In this document: positions 51,032 to 59,091 of the stretch, in pieces
Position numbering within the stretch: the first letter of the stretch is position 1
Layout of the letters: each line of letters starts with the position of its first letter
DNA from: Clostridiales bacterium
GTDB lineage: Bacteria; Bacillota; Clostridia; Christensenellales; Aristaeellaceae
NCBI GenBank assembly: GCA_017569285.1
Contig: CP069419.1
Coordinates: forward strand, 1,364,001-1,428,000
Reading direction: 5' to 3'
Length of the DNA stretch: 64,000 nucleotides
Translations under genes and position numbers: made by a program
Notes under the pieces: generated by a model
The model's database searches: none
Told to the model about the DNA's origin: nothing
What the model saw: the letters and a program-made list of their open reading frames with translations, nothing else

Positions 51032-52555
51032 TCAGTTCTGCGCGATGGTGATGGCAGCGCCGTCCCAGGTCACGGTGTAGGTGCCGGGGGCCAGGAAGAC
51101 GATGTTGTTGTCGCCGATGTCCTCGCCCAGATCCTGGATCAGTTCCTTGCCTTCGGTAACCTGCAGGAAGCCCTTGTCGCTGTCCCACTTGCCGGGGTTC
51201 ACGATACGGCCGCCCATGTAGTCACTCTGAGGAACTTCCAGCGTCACAGCGCCGTCCTTCAGGTAGTAGGTGTCGGTATCATCCGCATTGTTCCAGCCGT
51301 TCCAGGCGCCCACGAAGAGCAGCGCGTTGTTGTCCAGCGTGAACAGGGAAGCGATCTTGTTGTAGTAGTTGTCCAGGGCGGCCTGCAGGCCCGCTTCATC
51401 TTCGGCTTCCTTCACGTCGTCGGAGATGACCTTGGCGATATCCCACCAGGAACCGTGGATCTGGCCCTGCGGCACAGAATAGGGAGCCTGCTTGAGCAGG
51501 GCAGCCAGGCCGGGGTTGGCCTGCACGGCTTCGTCCGCCTGCGCCTTCACATTGGAGGGACCCCAGGCCAGCGCGTTGAACCGCTCCATCTGGCAGTCAA
51601 AGTTGGTCAGGTACAGGGCCAGCTGCGCGACAGCGGCGCCCTTCACGGCATCCACCTGCGGCTTCACGCCCATCAGTTTGCAGCCGTTGAAGGAACCCAG
51701 GTGATATTCCTGGCCGTCCACTTCGAAGGAAGGCAGGTCGGTCACACCCATGTTGTCGCCCAGGATGCCCTTGATTTCTTCGAAGCTCCAGGTGCCGGTC
51801 ACGACGATCGCGGCGTTGGAGGCGAATTCAGAGCCCTGGCTGGAGCTCAGGTGGAAGGGAGAATCCACCAGCTTCTTCATTCCCTTGACGGCGATCAGGC
51901 CCGCCGGGGAGTTGAAGGTGTCGTTGACGGAAATGAAGTTGCCGTCATTGTCGGTGGTCCACTCACTCTTGCAGCCGGTGGCGAAGAAGAAGGACGCGTT
52001 GTACCAGGCAGAGGACTGCATTTCAAACGCGAAGTACTTCTGGGCCGCTTCGCAGTCCGCGATCAGCTTCTCGAGGGAGTCCACATCCTCTTCCGGGATG
52101 ATGCTCTTGTCGTAGTACATGAAGTAGCCGTTGTCGGAAGTCAGCGGATACGCGTACAGCTGGTCACCGGAGGTGGCGGCAGCAACGGTACCGGCATCGT
52201 TCTCGGCCGTCACGGTCTCGGAAGCCCGGGCGCCCAGCTTGGCCAGCGCTCCGGCCTGCACCAGACGGGCGAACTGGTCCTGCGCGAAGCAGAAGATGTC
52301 GCCGCCGGCTTCAACGTCCGTAATCATCTGGGTGGCGGAATCCGCTTCGGAAACCGCTTCCACGGTGGCGTTGAAGGTAATGCCCAGTTCATTGGTCTTG
52401 TTGAAGTTTTCGATCTGCTGTTTGGTCAGTTCAACCGCCTTCTCGGCCACCCATACGGTGATGTCGTAGGTGCCGGCGATTTCGCTGGCCATGGCAGTCG
52501 CGCAGACGGACAGCGCCAGAGCAAGGGCCAGAACGATGGCAAACAACTTTTTCAT
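51032..52555 (-). CDS. MalE-type maltodextrin-binding protein with C-terminal starch-binding-like module
   Basis: The start at 52555 has AAAGGAAG about 9 bases upstream. The signal peptide (MKKLFAIVLALALALSVCATAMA) lacks a canonical lipobox. Residues about 25-408 form an SBP family 1 fold (TYDITVWVAEKAVELTKQQIENF, YPLTSDNGYFMYYDKS, AIVVTGTWSFEEIK). About 99 residues beyond the usual end (409-507) start with LLFVGAWNGWN, continue with TYYLKDGAVTLEVPQ, and end with GDNNIVFLAPGTYTVTW: a beta-sandwich pattern like SusE/X25-type starch-binding modules. The extra module is an inference from pattern. It is the first gene of the maltodextrin operon. Confidence 0.9.
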   Translation of the reverse strand: MKKLFAIVLALALALSVCATAMASEIAGTYDITVWVAEKAVELTKQQIENFNKTNELGITFNATVEAVSEADSATQMITDVEAGGDIFCFAQDQFARLVQAGALAKLGARASETVTAENDAGTVAAATSGDQLYAYPLTSDNGYFMYYDKSIIPEEDVDSLEKLIADCEAAQKYFAFEMQSSAWYNASFFFATGCKSEWTTDNDGNFISVNDTFNSPAGLIAVKGMKKLVDSPFHLSSSQGSEFASNAAIVVTGTWSFEEIKGILGDNMGVTDLPSFEVDGQEYHLGSFNGCKLMGVKPQVDAVKGAAVAQLALYLTNFDCQMERFNALAWGPSNVKAQADEAVQANPGLAALLKQAPYSVPQGQIHGSWWDIAKVISDDVKEAEDEAGLQAALDNYYNKIASLFTLDNNALLFVGAWNGWNNADDTDTYYLKDGAVTLEVPQSDYMGGRIVNPGKWDSDKGFLQVTEGKELIQDLGEDIGDNNIVFLAPGTYTVTWDGAAITIAQN

Positions 52556-52590
52556 TTGAAAATACTTCCTTTCATATGATGTTTTTTTGT

Positions 52591-52638
52591 CGGAATCAAA
52601 ACCGAAACAGGATTGCTCCTGTTGTTCGGTTTATTCCG
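52591..52638 (-). other. 5'-terminal leader hairpin of the maltodextrin operon
   Basis: A long interrupted stem, CGGAAT...AACCGAA...ACAGGA with the complements TCCTGT...TTCGGTT...ATTCCG, and a GCAA tetraloop in the transcript. The hairpin begins about 9 bases after the predicted transcription start, as is typical for 5' mRNA-stabilising structures. Confidence 0.65.
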
Positions 52639-52653
52639 TTCAAATTCATAGAT

Positions 52654-52682
52654 ATTGTAGTACCGATCACACGGTTTGTCAA
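52654..52682 (-). promoter_or_regulatory. Consensus promoter of the maltodextrin operon
   Basis: On the minus strand a perfect TTGACA (complement of 52677-52682) and TACAAT (complement of 52654-52659) with a 17-base spacer. The strongest sigma-A-type promoter in the window together with that of frr. Confidence 0.85.
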
Positions 52683-52718
52683 CAATATTTTTGGGACAAA
52701 GTCCTTTTATTTACTGAA

Positions 52719-52734
52719 TTGGTATCGTTTCCAA
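52719..52734 (-). promoter_or_regulatory. cre-type / LacI-family operator upstream of the maltodextrin promoter
   Basis: TTGGAAACGATACCAA on the minus strand matches every position of the cre consensus WTGNAAACGNWNNCAW. It is centred about 78 bases upstream of the expected transcription start, outside the promoter core, so activation by CcpA or binding of a local LacI-family regulator is possible. No regulator gene is in the window. Confidence 0.7.
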
Positions 52735-52755
52735 TATATTGTGGCAAAACACCAT

Positions 52756-54717
52756 TTACTGCACAGAATTCAGCATGGCATCGTCTATTTTTCCCCATGC
52801 GCCGTTTCCGCTTCCCGAACATTTTACGTAAACGCCGACCGTCACCTCATCCCCCGCGGAATGGGCAAACGCCGGGGTGGATTTTGTATCCCACTGCGCG
52901 TATCCGGTAATCGCCATCGGTTCGGACCGGGCGATGATTTCCCCGTTCACCTTCACATAGGCATAGATATCCGTATCCCCGCAGTCGCCGCCCATAATGG
53001 ACGCCGAGAAGCGGAAATTCCCCTCCGGCAGGCTGTCCACCGCCTGTTCCAGCGTAAACTCCACGCTGTCCCGCGCGGCGCTCCAGAAATGCATATGCTT
53101 CGTTCCCGTCAGGGAATCGTTCTTTTTGTCCTCAATATACAGCTCATCCGCCTTCTTCAGGTCGGTGATCACCCATGCGGAACCGCCTTCCTCAAAGCTG
53201 TAATCCGCCAGGTAATTGTATTCGATCATGGAAACATAGCACCGGGCCGGCATGCCACCCGCCTCGCCCGCAATCTCATACCGGGCCGGGCCGGATTCAT
53301 GCATGGTCCGGTCCTGTTCGGCCGTCAGGTTCCAGGTCACCGGAACCGGCTGGCGGCTGTTGTCTGTCATCACGGCATTGACGGTTTCAGGCAGCTCCAG
53401 CGGCATCGCCAGGTCGCACACCACCGAAGGCTCCTCCAGCGCGTCCGCCCGGAGCTCCGCCGCATTGCCGTCCCGCATCAGCCGGAACACCTTCAGGGAT
53501 TCCAGCGGGCGGCCTTCCGCGTCAAAGAACGCCTGGTTGTCCACAGCGCTTCCGCCGTAGTATTTCCCCGCGTCACCGGGATCGTATGCCGCAGCATAGC
53601 TGGAAGCCCAGCCGGAACCGTACTTCTCCCACTTTTCGTGGTTTTCCTCCCAGCTGTCCGTCCCGACGGCAATCCACGCGCCTTCCCAGTAGCAGACCCC
53701 GATCCCGTCCTTCATGCCGTTGACCACGGTATCCGTAATGTTCCGCACGGAATTGGCCTGTCCCTGCACCGTGAACGGGTAATCCTTCGTGATCCCGCCG
53801 CCGTCGCCCACCGTGTTGCCGAAGAAATCCGTATCCTCCCCGGTATACGCGTAGGACGTCTCCATCACCATGACCTTTTTGCCGTATGTTTCCCCGATTT
53901 CCGTCATGATGGCGGACAGGTTCTCCAGCGTGCCGTGCCAGTAGGGATAATAGGACGTGGCAAACACGTCGTAATGGATCAGCCCGTTTTTCTCGTAGTA
54001 ATCCAGTTTTTTGGCGTACGTGCGGTAGCTGTCCGGATTCTCGGGATTGGCAAAGTGCACCGCGATCAGCGCGTCCGGATAGATCTCCCGGACGGCCCGG
54101 GCGCCGGCGTCCATGATATACGCGATATTCATCCAGGTTTTTTCCCCGGCCAGCGCGCCGTTGGTTTCGTTGCCGACCTGGACCATGCCCACGTCCGCGC
54201 CGGCCTCCTTCAGCTGCGCCATGCAGTCCCGGGTGAACGCAAACGCCGCTTCCCGCTTTTCCTCAATTTCCATGCCCTTCCAGGCGCGCGGAACCATCTG
54301 CTTTCCGGGATCCGCCCAGAAGTCGGAATAGTGGAAATCCACCAGCAGCTTCTGCCCCGCCGCAGCCGCGCGTTTTCCGATCTCCGCCGCCGTGCGGATA
54401 TCGCAGTTGCCGCCGCCGAATCCGCGGCCCTGGCTGTCAAAGGGATCGTTCCACACCCGCACCCGGATATAGTTGATGCCGTTGTCCGCCAGCACCCGGA
54501 AAAGATCCGCCGGCTGCCCGTCAAACCCATAATAGGCAACCCCGCTGGCTTCCTCGGCAAGCACGCTGGAAACGTCCATGCCGAAAATAAAATCATCCGG
54601 CAGGTTTTCCACCTTCTTCACATACAGCGGACTGTCTTCCTCCGCGCCGGCTGCCATGGGGAGCGCCAGCAGCAGGGAAAGCAGCAGGAACATGGAAAAC
54701 AGGGCTTTTCCGGTCAT
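52756..54717 (-). CDS. Secreted GH53 endo-beta-1,4-galactanase with C-terminal modules
   Basis: The start at 54717 has GAGGAGGAA about 6 bases upstream. The 653-residue protein has a signal peptide (MTGKALFSMFLLLSLLLALPMAAGA) and a GH53 barrel. GH53 hallmarks are FIFGMDVSSV, RVWNDPFDSQG, DFHYSDFWADPGKQ, the acid/base Glu in VGNETNG and the nucleophile Glu in VMETSYAY. A Big_4-like segment (PVPVTWNLTAEQD) follows the barrel, then about 140 residues resembling a CBM61-type galactan-binding module (YNYLADYSFEEGGSAW...). It should cleave pectic arabinogalactan outside the cell. No promoter is seen between it and the upstream membrane-protein gene (26-base gap). Confidence 0.92.
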   Translation of the reverse strand: MTGKALFSMFLLLSLLLALPMAAGAEEDSPLYVKKVENLPDDFIFGMDVSSVLAEEASGVAYYGFDGQPADLFRVLADNGINYIRVRVWNDPFDSQGRGFGGGNCDIRTAAEIGKRAAAAGQKLLVDFHYSDFWADPGKQMVPRAWKGMEIEEKREAAFAFTRDCMAQLKEAGADVGMVQVGNETNGALAGEKTWMNIAYIMDAGARAVREIYPDALIAVHFANPENPDSYRTYAKKLDYYEKNGLIHYDVFATSYYPYWHGTLENLSAIMTEIGETYGKKVMVMETSYAYTGEDTDFFGNTVGDGGGITKDYPFTVQGQANSVRNITDTVVNGMKDGIGVCYWEGAWIAVGTDSWEENHEKWEKYGSGWASSYAAAYDPGDAGKYYGGSAVDNQAFFDAEGRPLESLKVFRLMRDGNAAELRADALEEPSVVCDLAMPLELPETVNAVMTDNSRQPVPVTWNLTAEQDRTMHESGPARYEIAGEAGGMPARCYVSMIEYNYLADYSFEEGGSAWVITDLKKADELYIEDKKNDSLTGTKHMHFWSAARDSVEFTLEQAVDSLPEGNFRFSASIMGGDCGDTDIYAYVKVNGEIIARSEPMAITGYAQWDTKSTPAFAHSAGDEVTVGVYVKCSGSGNGAWGKIDDAMLNSVQ

Positions 54718-54743
54718 GGAAGATTCCTCCTCGTCTTCAGTTG

Positions 54744-55775
54744 TCAGTGGATTTCAAGCAGTTTTTCCGCCACATCCGCGGCCTGGTTGTCCGCCGCGCC
54801 TTCATTCCCGGCTGTATGCAGCGACGCCCGGCCGTAATACAGGTCATATGCCTCATCGGGCTGGTACCCGAAATAACCGGATGCAATCCCGGCGGATCCG
54901 TCCGGCCGGTACGCCGGGATTCCGCCGGGAACCAGCCATTCGCTGTATTCCGCGGCATGGGAAGCCGGGACAATATACAGGTCCGCGTTCCGGATCGCCT
55001 CGCTGCCGAACATGGCATAATCGAACGGGTGGACCTTCACCATGCGCACCGGCGCGGTCAGCGCATCCTCCAGCCGGGCGGCCAGTTCCGCTCCGTCCGA
55101 AACCGCGCAGTCCGCATAAATCACAATTTTATACGCCGGATCCGTATCGGTAATCCGGTTGAACACAAATCCGCCGAAAACCACCGCAATCATCGCCCAG
55201 AGCACAAACGCCGGGAACAGGGAAACCACCCGGCGGAACAGCCCGCGGCCCGGCCGCGGCGCAGTCTTCCCCGCCGTTCCGGATCCGCTCCCTCCGTCCA
55301 TGGCCTCCGCGCCGGTGATGTAGCGGCTGACGGTCTGTACCCGGATCCGGGTTCCCTCCGCCGGCATACGGCCGGCCAGGGTTTCGTCCAGGTGCAGACG
55401 GCGGGATTCCTCCCCGTTCCGCAGGATCACCGGCAGTACCCGGACGCTCCCGGGAATCTGGACCGGTCCGCCCGCATACCGGAATTCGCCCTCCGCGGTT
55501 TCCGTCTCTCCGTCCAGCAGCATCCGGGTATGCTTCACCGCTGCGCGGTCCGGCCGGATCCGCAGGCAGTACAGCAGAATACAGATGATTCCGGCCGGGA
55601 TCATCGAAGCGAGCATCACGATGAACATGATCCGGGCATTGGCGGTCCGGGTCAGCAGGCACATGGCGGCAAACGCCAGCAGCATGGCCGCGGCAAACAG
55701 CCGGAACACCAGCGTGCTCCGGCGGGAGCGGGCCTTCTGCTCCGCCAGCAGGGTCGGACTGATGAATGTTTCCAT
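54744..55775 (-). CDS. Unknown membrane protein with two-part extracytoplasmic/cytoplasmic layout
   Basis: I do not recognise this 343-residue protein. It has two close N-terminal membrane segments (about 25-43 and 48-68), a soluble stretch of about 115 residues with a beta-rich look (EGEFRYAGGPVQIPGSVRVLPVIL), a third membrane segment (about 190-208, FPAFVLWAMIAVVFGGFVF), and a C-terminal globular domain. That domain includes KIVIYADCAVSDGAELAARL and NADLYIVPASHAAEYSEWL, an alpha/beta pattern that recalls periplasmic-binding-type folds. It lies 5 bases after cvpA, so it is in the same operon as wall-synthesis genes. Confidence 0.7.
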   Translation of the reverse strand: METFISPTLLAEQKARSRRSTLVFRLFAAAMLLAFAAMCLLTRTANARIMFIVMLASMIPAGIICILLYCLRIRPDRAAVKHTRMLLDGETETAEGEFRYAGGPVQIPGSVRVLPVILRNGEESRRLHLDETLAGRMPAEGTRIRVQTVSRYITGAEAMDGGSGSGTAGKTAPRPGRGLFRRVVSLFPAFVLWAMIAVVFGGFVFNRITDTDPAYKIVIYADCAVSDGAELAARLEDALTAPVRMVKVHPFDYAMFGSEAIRNADLYIVPASHAAEYSEWLVPGGIPAYRPDGSAGIASGYFGYQPDEAYDLYYGRASLHTAGNEGAADNQAADVAEKLLEIH

Positions 55776-55780
55776 AGGTG

Positions 55781-56479
55781 CTACAGCCGTCCGTTCATGA
55801 TGGAAAGAATCAGGTTGGTACTGTTGAACATCGGGGCCAGCGTGCTCTCGCTGATCAGCCTGTTCACTTCCTCCAGCGGCACCATCGCCTGGATCAGCGG
55901 CAGCAGCGCGAAGGCAACAAAGCAGAGCAGCGCGCCGCGCAGCAGCCCGAAGGCGCCGCCGGCCACGGAATTCAACTGTTTGAGGACCGGGAATTTGAAA
56001 ATGGCCTTCAGCAGGTTGATGATGATATGGAACAGGAGCATCAGCACGATAAAGCAGACCACAAAGCAGATCACGTTCATGGCCGCGCCGACGATCGTCT
56101 GCCGCACATATTCACCGACGTTCTGCCCGGCATTGAACACCTGGTTCTCCAGGTTGGTTTTCAGCAGGGTGTCCAGCGGGGCCGGCAGGCCGACCTTGCC
56201 CAGGATATCGGAAATCGAGCCGGAGGAAAGCCCGGCCACGGACTGCCCGGCTGTGGTGGTATCCAGGCGCGTCCGCGCGTCCAGGTACGTTTCCAGCGTG
56301 GAAGCCAGGCCGGTGTGCTGCTGCAGGTATTCGACCAGTTTCGGCGTCAGCCAGTAGCTTGCGCCCAGGGATACCAGAGAGCCGCCCATGCTGGCTACCG
56401 AAGCGATAAATCCCCGGTACAGGCCGATCAGGACGCTCACCCCGACAATACCCGCGATAATCCAGTCCACTAAGTTCAT
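55781..56479 (-). CDS. CvpA family membrane protein
   Basis: The 232-residue product starts MNLVDWIIAGIVGVSVLIGLYRGF, the typical CvpA opening, and has four hydrophobic segments with a long extracytoplasmic loop of about 70 residues between the second and third. GAGGAG lies 7 bases before the ATG. CvpA proteins are linked to colicin V production, envelope homeostasis and bile/antibiotic tolerance in Gram-negatives; their role in Firmicutes is less clear. It sits between an L,D-transpeptidase and an unknown membrane protein. Confidence 0.85.
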   Translation of the reverse strand: MNLVDWIIAGIVGVSVLIGLYRGFIASVASMGGSLVSLGASYWLTPKLVEYLQQHTGLASTLETYLDARTRLDTTTAGQSVAGLSSGSISDILGKVGLPAPLDTLLKTNLENQVFNAGQNVGEYVRQTIVGAAMNVICFVVCFIVLMLLFHIIINLLKAIFKFPVLKQLNSVAGGAFGLLRGALLCFVAFALLPLIQAMVPLEEVNRLISESTLAPMFNSTNLILSIMNGRL

Positions 56480-56492
56480 CTTGTTTCTCCTC

Positions 56493-58217
56493 TTACCTGA
56501 TCTTTCGCGGACAGTCCTTCCGCGCCTCCGTCATGCCCGGGTCATGATCTCCGCCCGGTGCATACAGGGCATTGATCTCCTCCAGTTCGCTCCGTTTCAG
56601 TGCCGGTGCACATGCCGGGCAGGCTTTCAGCTTCGTCCCTTTCTCCCCGCACAGCTCCGCGTAGGTAACCGTTTCGGGCCTCCGTGTCCCCAGCTCCCCG
56701 CAGGATGAAGCGGAATGGTACAGGTTGTTTTTCCGGAGGTTGGTATACAGGACCGTATCGTCCGCGGGAACCGGCAGCTGTCTTCCCTGCCAGTCTTCCC
56801 AGATCAGGATTTTCGTATTGGCTTTATAGTGGTTCCATATCCACTGCATGTTGACGCCTTCCGGGCTGGCTTTCCGCTGCACCCGGATACAGCCGTGGCT
56901 GGCCTTGGTGCCCAGCTTCGGCTCCGTGCTGGAATAGTCCACATACCGCTTTGAATAAGGTACCTCATGGATCATGTCGCCGGCATTGAACCGGATTGCC
57001 ATCGGGCAGTACAGGTTGTCCGATTCAAATCCGCCGACCCGGCTCACCAGCAGGTACTCGCCGGAGCGGGTTTCATTGTACGGCTGCTTTGCGTTCAGCA
57101 GCCCGGTGGAAACCAACAGCGTGGAGTACAGCTCCCCGTTCAGGAAGACATACATCTGCTGGGAAAGCTTGTCCACCACCAACCCCATTTCCTGGTTCGG
57201 GACCACTTCCCGCAGGAACCTGGTCGGGACATATCCCTGGATCAGCGCGTTCCAGTTCAGGATTGCCGAATTGTGGAAGGAGGAGGAATAGCATTCAATC
57301 AGCGACCATTCCGCGCCGCGTTCCAGCACATGAACCCCCTGGGAAACCAGGGTCACCATGCCGATGCCTTCGCTGTCTTCCGACGGTTCCCTGCGTACGA
57401 TCACCTGGCGCCGCTGGTCCGTGCTTTTCCCGTCATCCACCACCGTCACCGGTGCAGTCAGCGCCTGCCATACGGCCGTCTCATCCCCGATATCCATGGG
57501 GACGGTCCATGCGTTCAGCCGGACATCCTGCCCTGCGTAGGGGCTGGTATAAACCGGGGAAAACTCCGTCTCCGGGGGGACCACTTCCAGCGGCATTTCA
57601 GCCGGTGCGGATGCGGTGCCGTCATCCCGCTCCAGGGTCATGACCGCCCGGTAGCTCCCGCACGGGACTGCCGCCTCAAATACCGCCGTTCCGTCCCATG
57701 CCGCGGCCGGAAACCGGAATGCGGCTTTCACCCCGCCGCCGTTTTCCAGCGTAAGCAGCACCTCGCCCGCTTCCGTTGCGCACCAGGCAGCAGTCACCTG
57801 CTTTCCGGGAATCACCCGCGCCTCGGAAAGCGACGCTGAAATCAGGCAGGGAACCATCCTTCCGACCGTCACGGGGGTCTCCGCTGTCCGGCCGTTCATT
57901 TCCACAACCAGGCGCCACTGCCCCTCCGGGACCGCAATTCCGTCATAGGTGCCGTTCCAGTACATGGCGTTATATCCCGCGGAAACCGGCCGGTTCTCCG
58001 CCACAGCGGCGATCCGCTCCCCGTCCGCGTCCAGGATTCCGATGCGGCAGGTCCCGTCCTCCGGAACCGTCACCGTAATCACCGAGGCGCTTCCGGGCAG
58101 CACTTCACCGCCGGAAATGCCGATCTGCATTTCCGGCTGCTCCGCCCGCGCCGCGCCGAAGCCCGGTACCGCAAGCAGTACCGTTGTCAGCAGCGTCAGG
58201 ATCCGCCCCCGCTTCAT
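56493..58217 (-). CDS. Secreted L,D-transpeptidase (YkuD) with Cys-rich C-terminal domain
   Basis: The 574-residue protein has a signal peptide (MKRGRILTLLTTVLLAVPGFGAARA), two beta-rich FlgD-like or Ig-like stretches (about 30-125 and 130-225), an SH3-like region (about 255-345) and a YkuD domain starting MGLVVDKLSQQMYVF. The catalytic motif is HGCIRV in KASHGCIRVQ. After it comes an unusual tail of about 100 residues with YHSASSCGEL and KLKACPACAP, a pattern like small zinc-binding YHxxxC...CxxC domains. The enzyme makes 3-3 crosslinks or attaches proteins to peptidoglycan. AGAGGAAG precedes the start. Confidence 0.9.
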   Translation of the reverse strand: MKRGRILTLLTTVLLAVPGFGAARAEQPEMQIGISGGEVLPGSASVITVTVPEDGTCRIGILDADGERIAAVAENRPVSAGYNAMYWNGTYDGIAVPEGQWRLVVEMNGRTAETPVTVGRMVPCLISASLSEARVIPGKQVTAAWCATEAGEVLLTLENGGGVKAAFRFPAAAWDGTAVFEAAVPCGSYRAVMTLERDDGTASAPAEMPLEVVPPETEFSPVYTSPYAGQDVRLNAWTVPMDIGDETAVWQALTAPVTVVDDGKSTDQRRQVIVRREPSEDSEGIGMVTLVSQGVHVLERGAEWSLIECYSSSFHNSAILNWNALIQGYVPTRFLREVVPNQEMGLVVDKLSQQMYVFLNGELYSTLLVSTGLLNAKQPYNETRSGEYLLVSRVGGFESDNLYCPMAIRFNAGDMIHEVPYSKRYVDYSSTEPKLGTKASHGCIRVQRKASPEGVNMQWIWNHYKANTKILIWEDWQGRQLPVPADDTVLYTNLRKNNLYHSASSCGELGTRRPETVTYAELCGEKGTKLKACPACAPALKRSELEEINALYAPGGDHDPGMTEARKDCPRKIR

Positions 58218-58247
58218 CGGTAATCTTCCTCTCCGCCGTCGTTCCGA

Positions 58248-59075
58248 TCAGTACAGTTCCTTCAGCATCCGGATTTCCCGTTCATAGCCGTCCAGTTCAT
58301 TCGGTGTTTCCAGGTTGAACGGCAGTTCCCGCAGTGCCGGATGGCGCATCAGCCGCAGGATGGCTTCCGTTCCGATAAAGCCTTCCCCGATCTTTTCATG
58401 GCGGTCTTTCCGGGCGCCCAGCGGATTCTTGCTGTCATTGACGTGCACCGCCCGCAGCCGGTCCAGCCCGATCACCCGGTCAAACTCCGCCAGCACCTCA
58501 TCCGGATGGTTCACGATATCGTATCCGGCATCATGCACATGGCAGGTATCCAGGCATACCCCCATCTTTTCCTTCAGCGTCACCCGGTCCAGGATCTCCC
58601 GCAGCTCCTCAAACCGGCCGCCGACCTCGCTGCCTTTTCCCGCCATGGTCTCCAGCAGCACCGTTGTGGTCTGCTCCGGCCGCAGGAGGCCGTTGAGCAT
58701 ATCGGCAATCATGGTGATTCCCGCCTCCGTCCCCTGCCCCACGTGGGAGCCGGGATGGAAGTTGTACAGGTTGCCGGGAGTGGCTTCCATGCGCTGCAGG
58801 TCATCCGCCATGGTCCGGGCCGCAAAGTCCCGGATCGCCGGATCCGCGGAACATCCGTTCAGGGTATAGGGCGCATGGGCCAGGATCACTTCAATCCCAT
58901 GTTCCGCCGCGAACTGCCGGAAGGCAGCCGTATCCGCCTCATCCAGCGGTTTCGCGCTCCCGCCCCGGGGATTCCGGGTAAAGAACTGGAATGTGTTTCC
59001 GCCGATGGAAATGATTTCCTTTCCCATATGGAGGTATCCGCGGGATGCGGACAGGTGGCATCCGATTTTCAGCAT
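58248..59075 (-). CDS. nfo: Deoxyribonuclease IV (AP endonuclease, Nfo)
   Basis: The 275-residue product is a full endonuclease IV: start [94 protein letters not shown] and terminal ETPN, which supply the tri-zinc ligands. It repairs abasic sites in DNA. AAGGAG is 7 bases before the ATG. It lies 16 bases after the PBP gene in a mixed wall/repair operon. Confidence 0.97.
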   Translation of the reverse strand: MLKIGCHLSASRGYLHMGKEIISIGGNTFQFFTRNPRGGSAKPLDEADTAAFRQFAAEHGIEVILAHAPYTLNGCSADPAIRDFAARTMADDLQRMEATPGNLYNFHPGSHVGQGTEAGITMIADMLNGLLRPEQTTTVLLETMAGKGSEVGGRFEELREILDRVTLKEKMGVCLDTCHVHDAGYDIVNHPDEVLAEFDRVIGLDRLRAVHVNDSKNPLGARKDRHEKIGEGFIGTEAILRLMRHPALRELPFNLETPNELDGYEREIRMLKELY

Positions 59076-59091
59076 TTTCCGGCTCCTTCCG

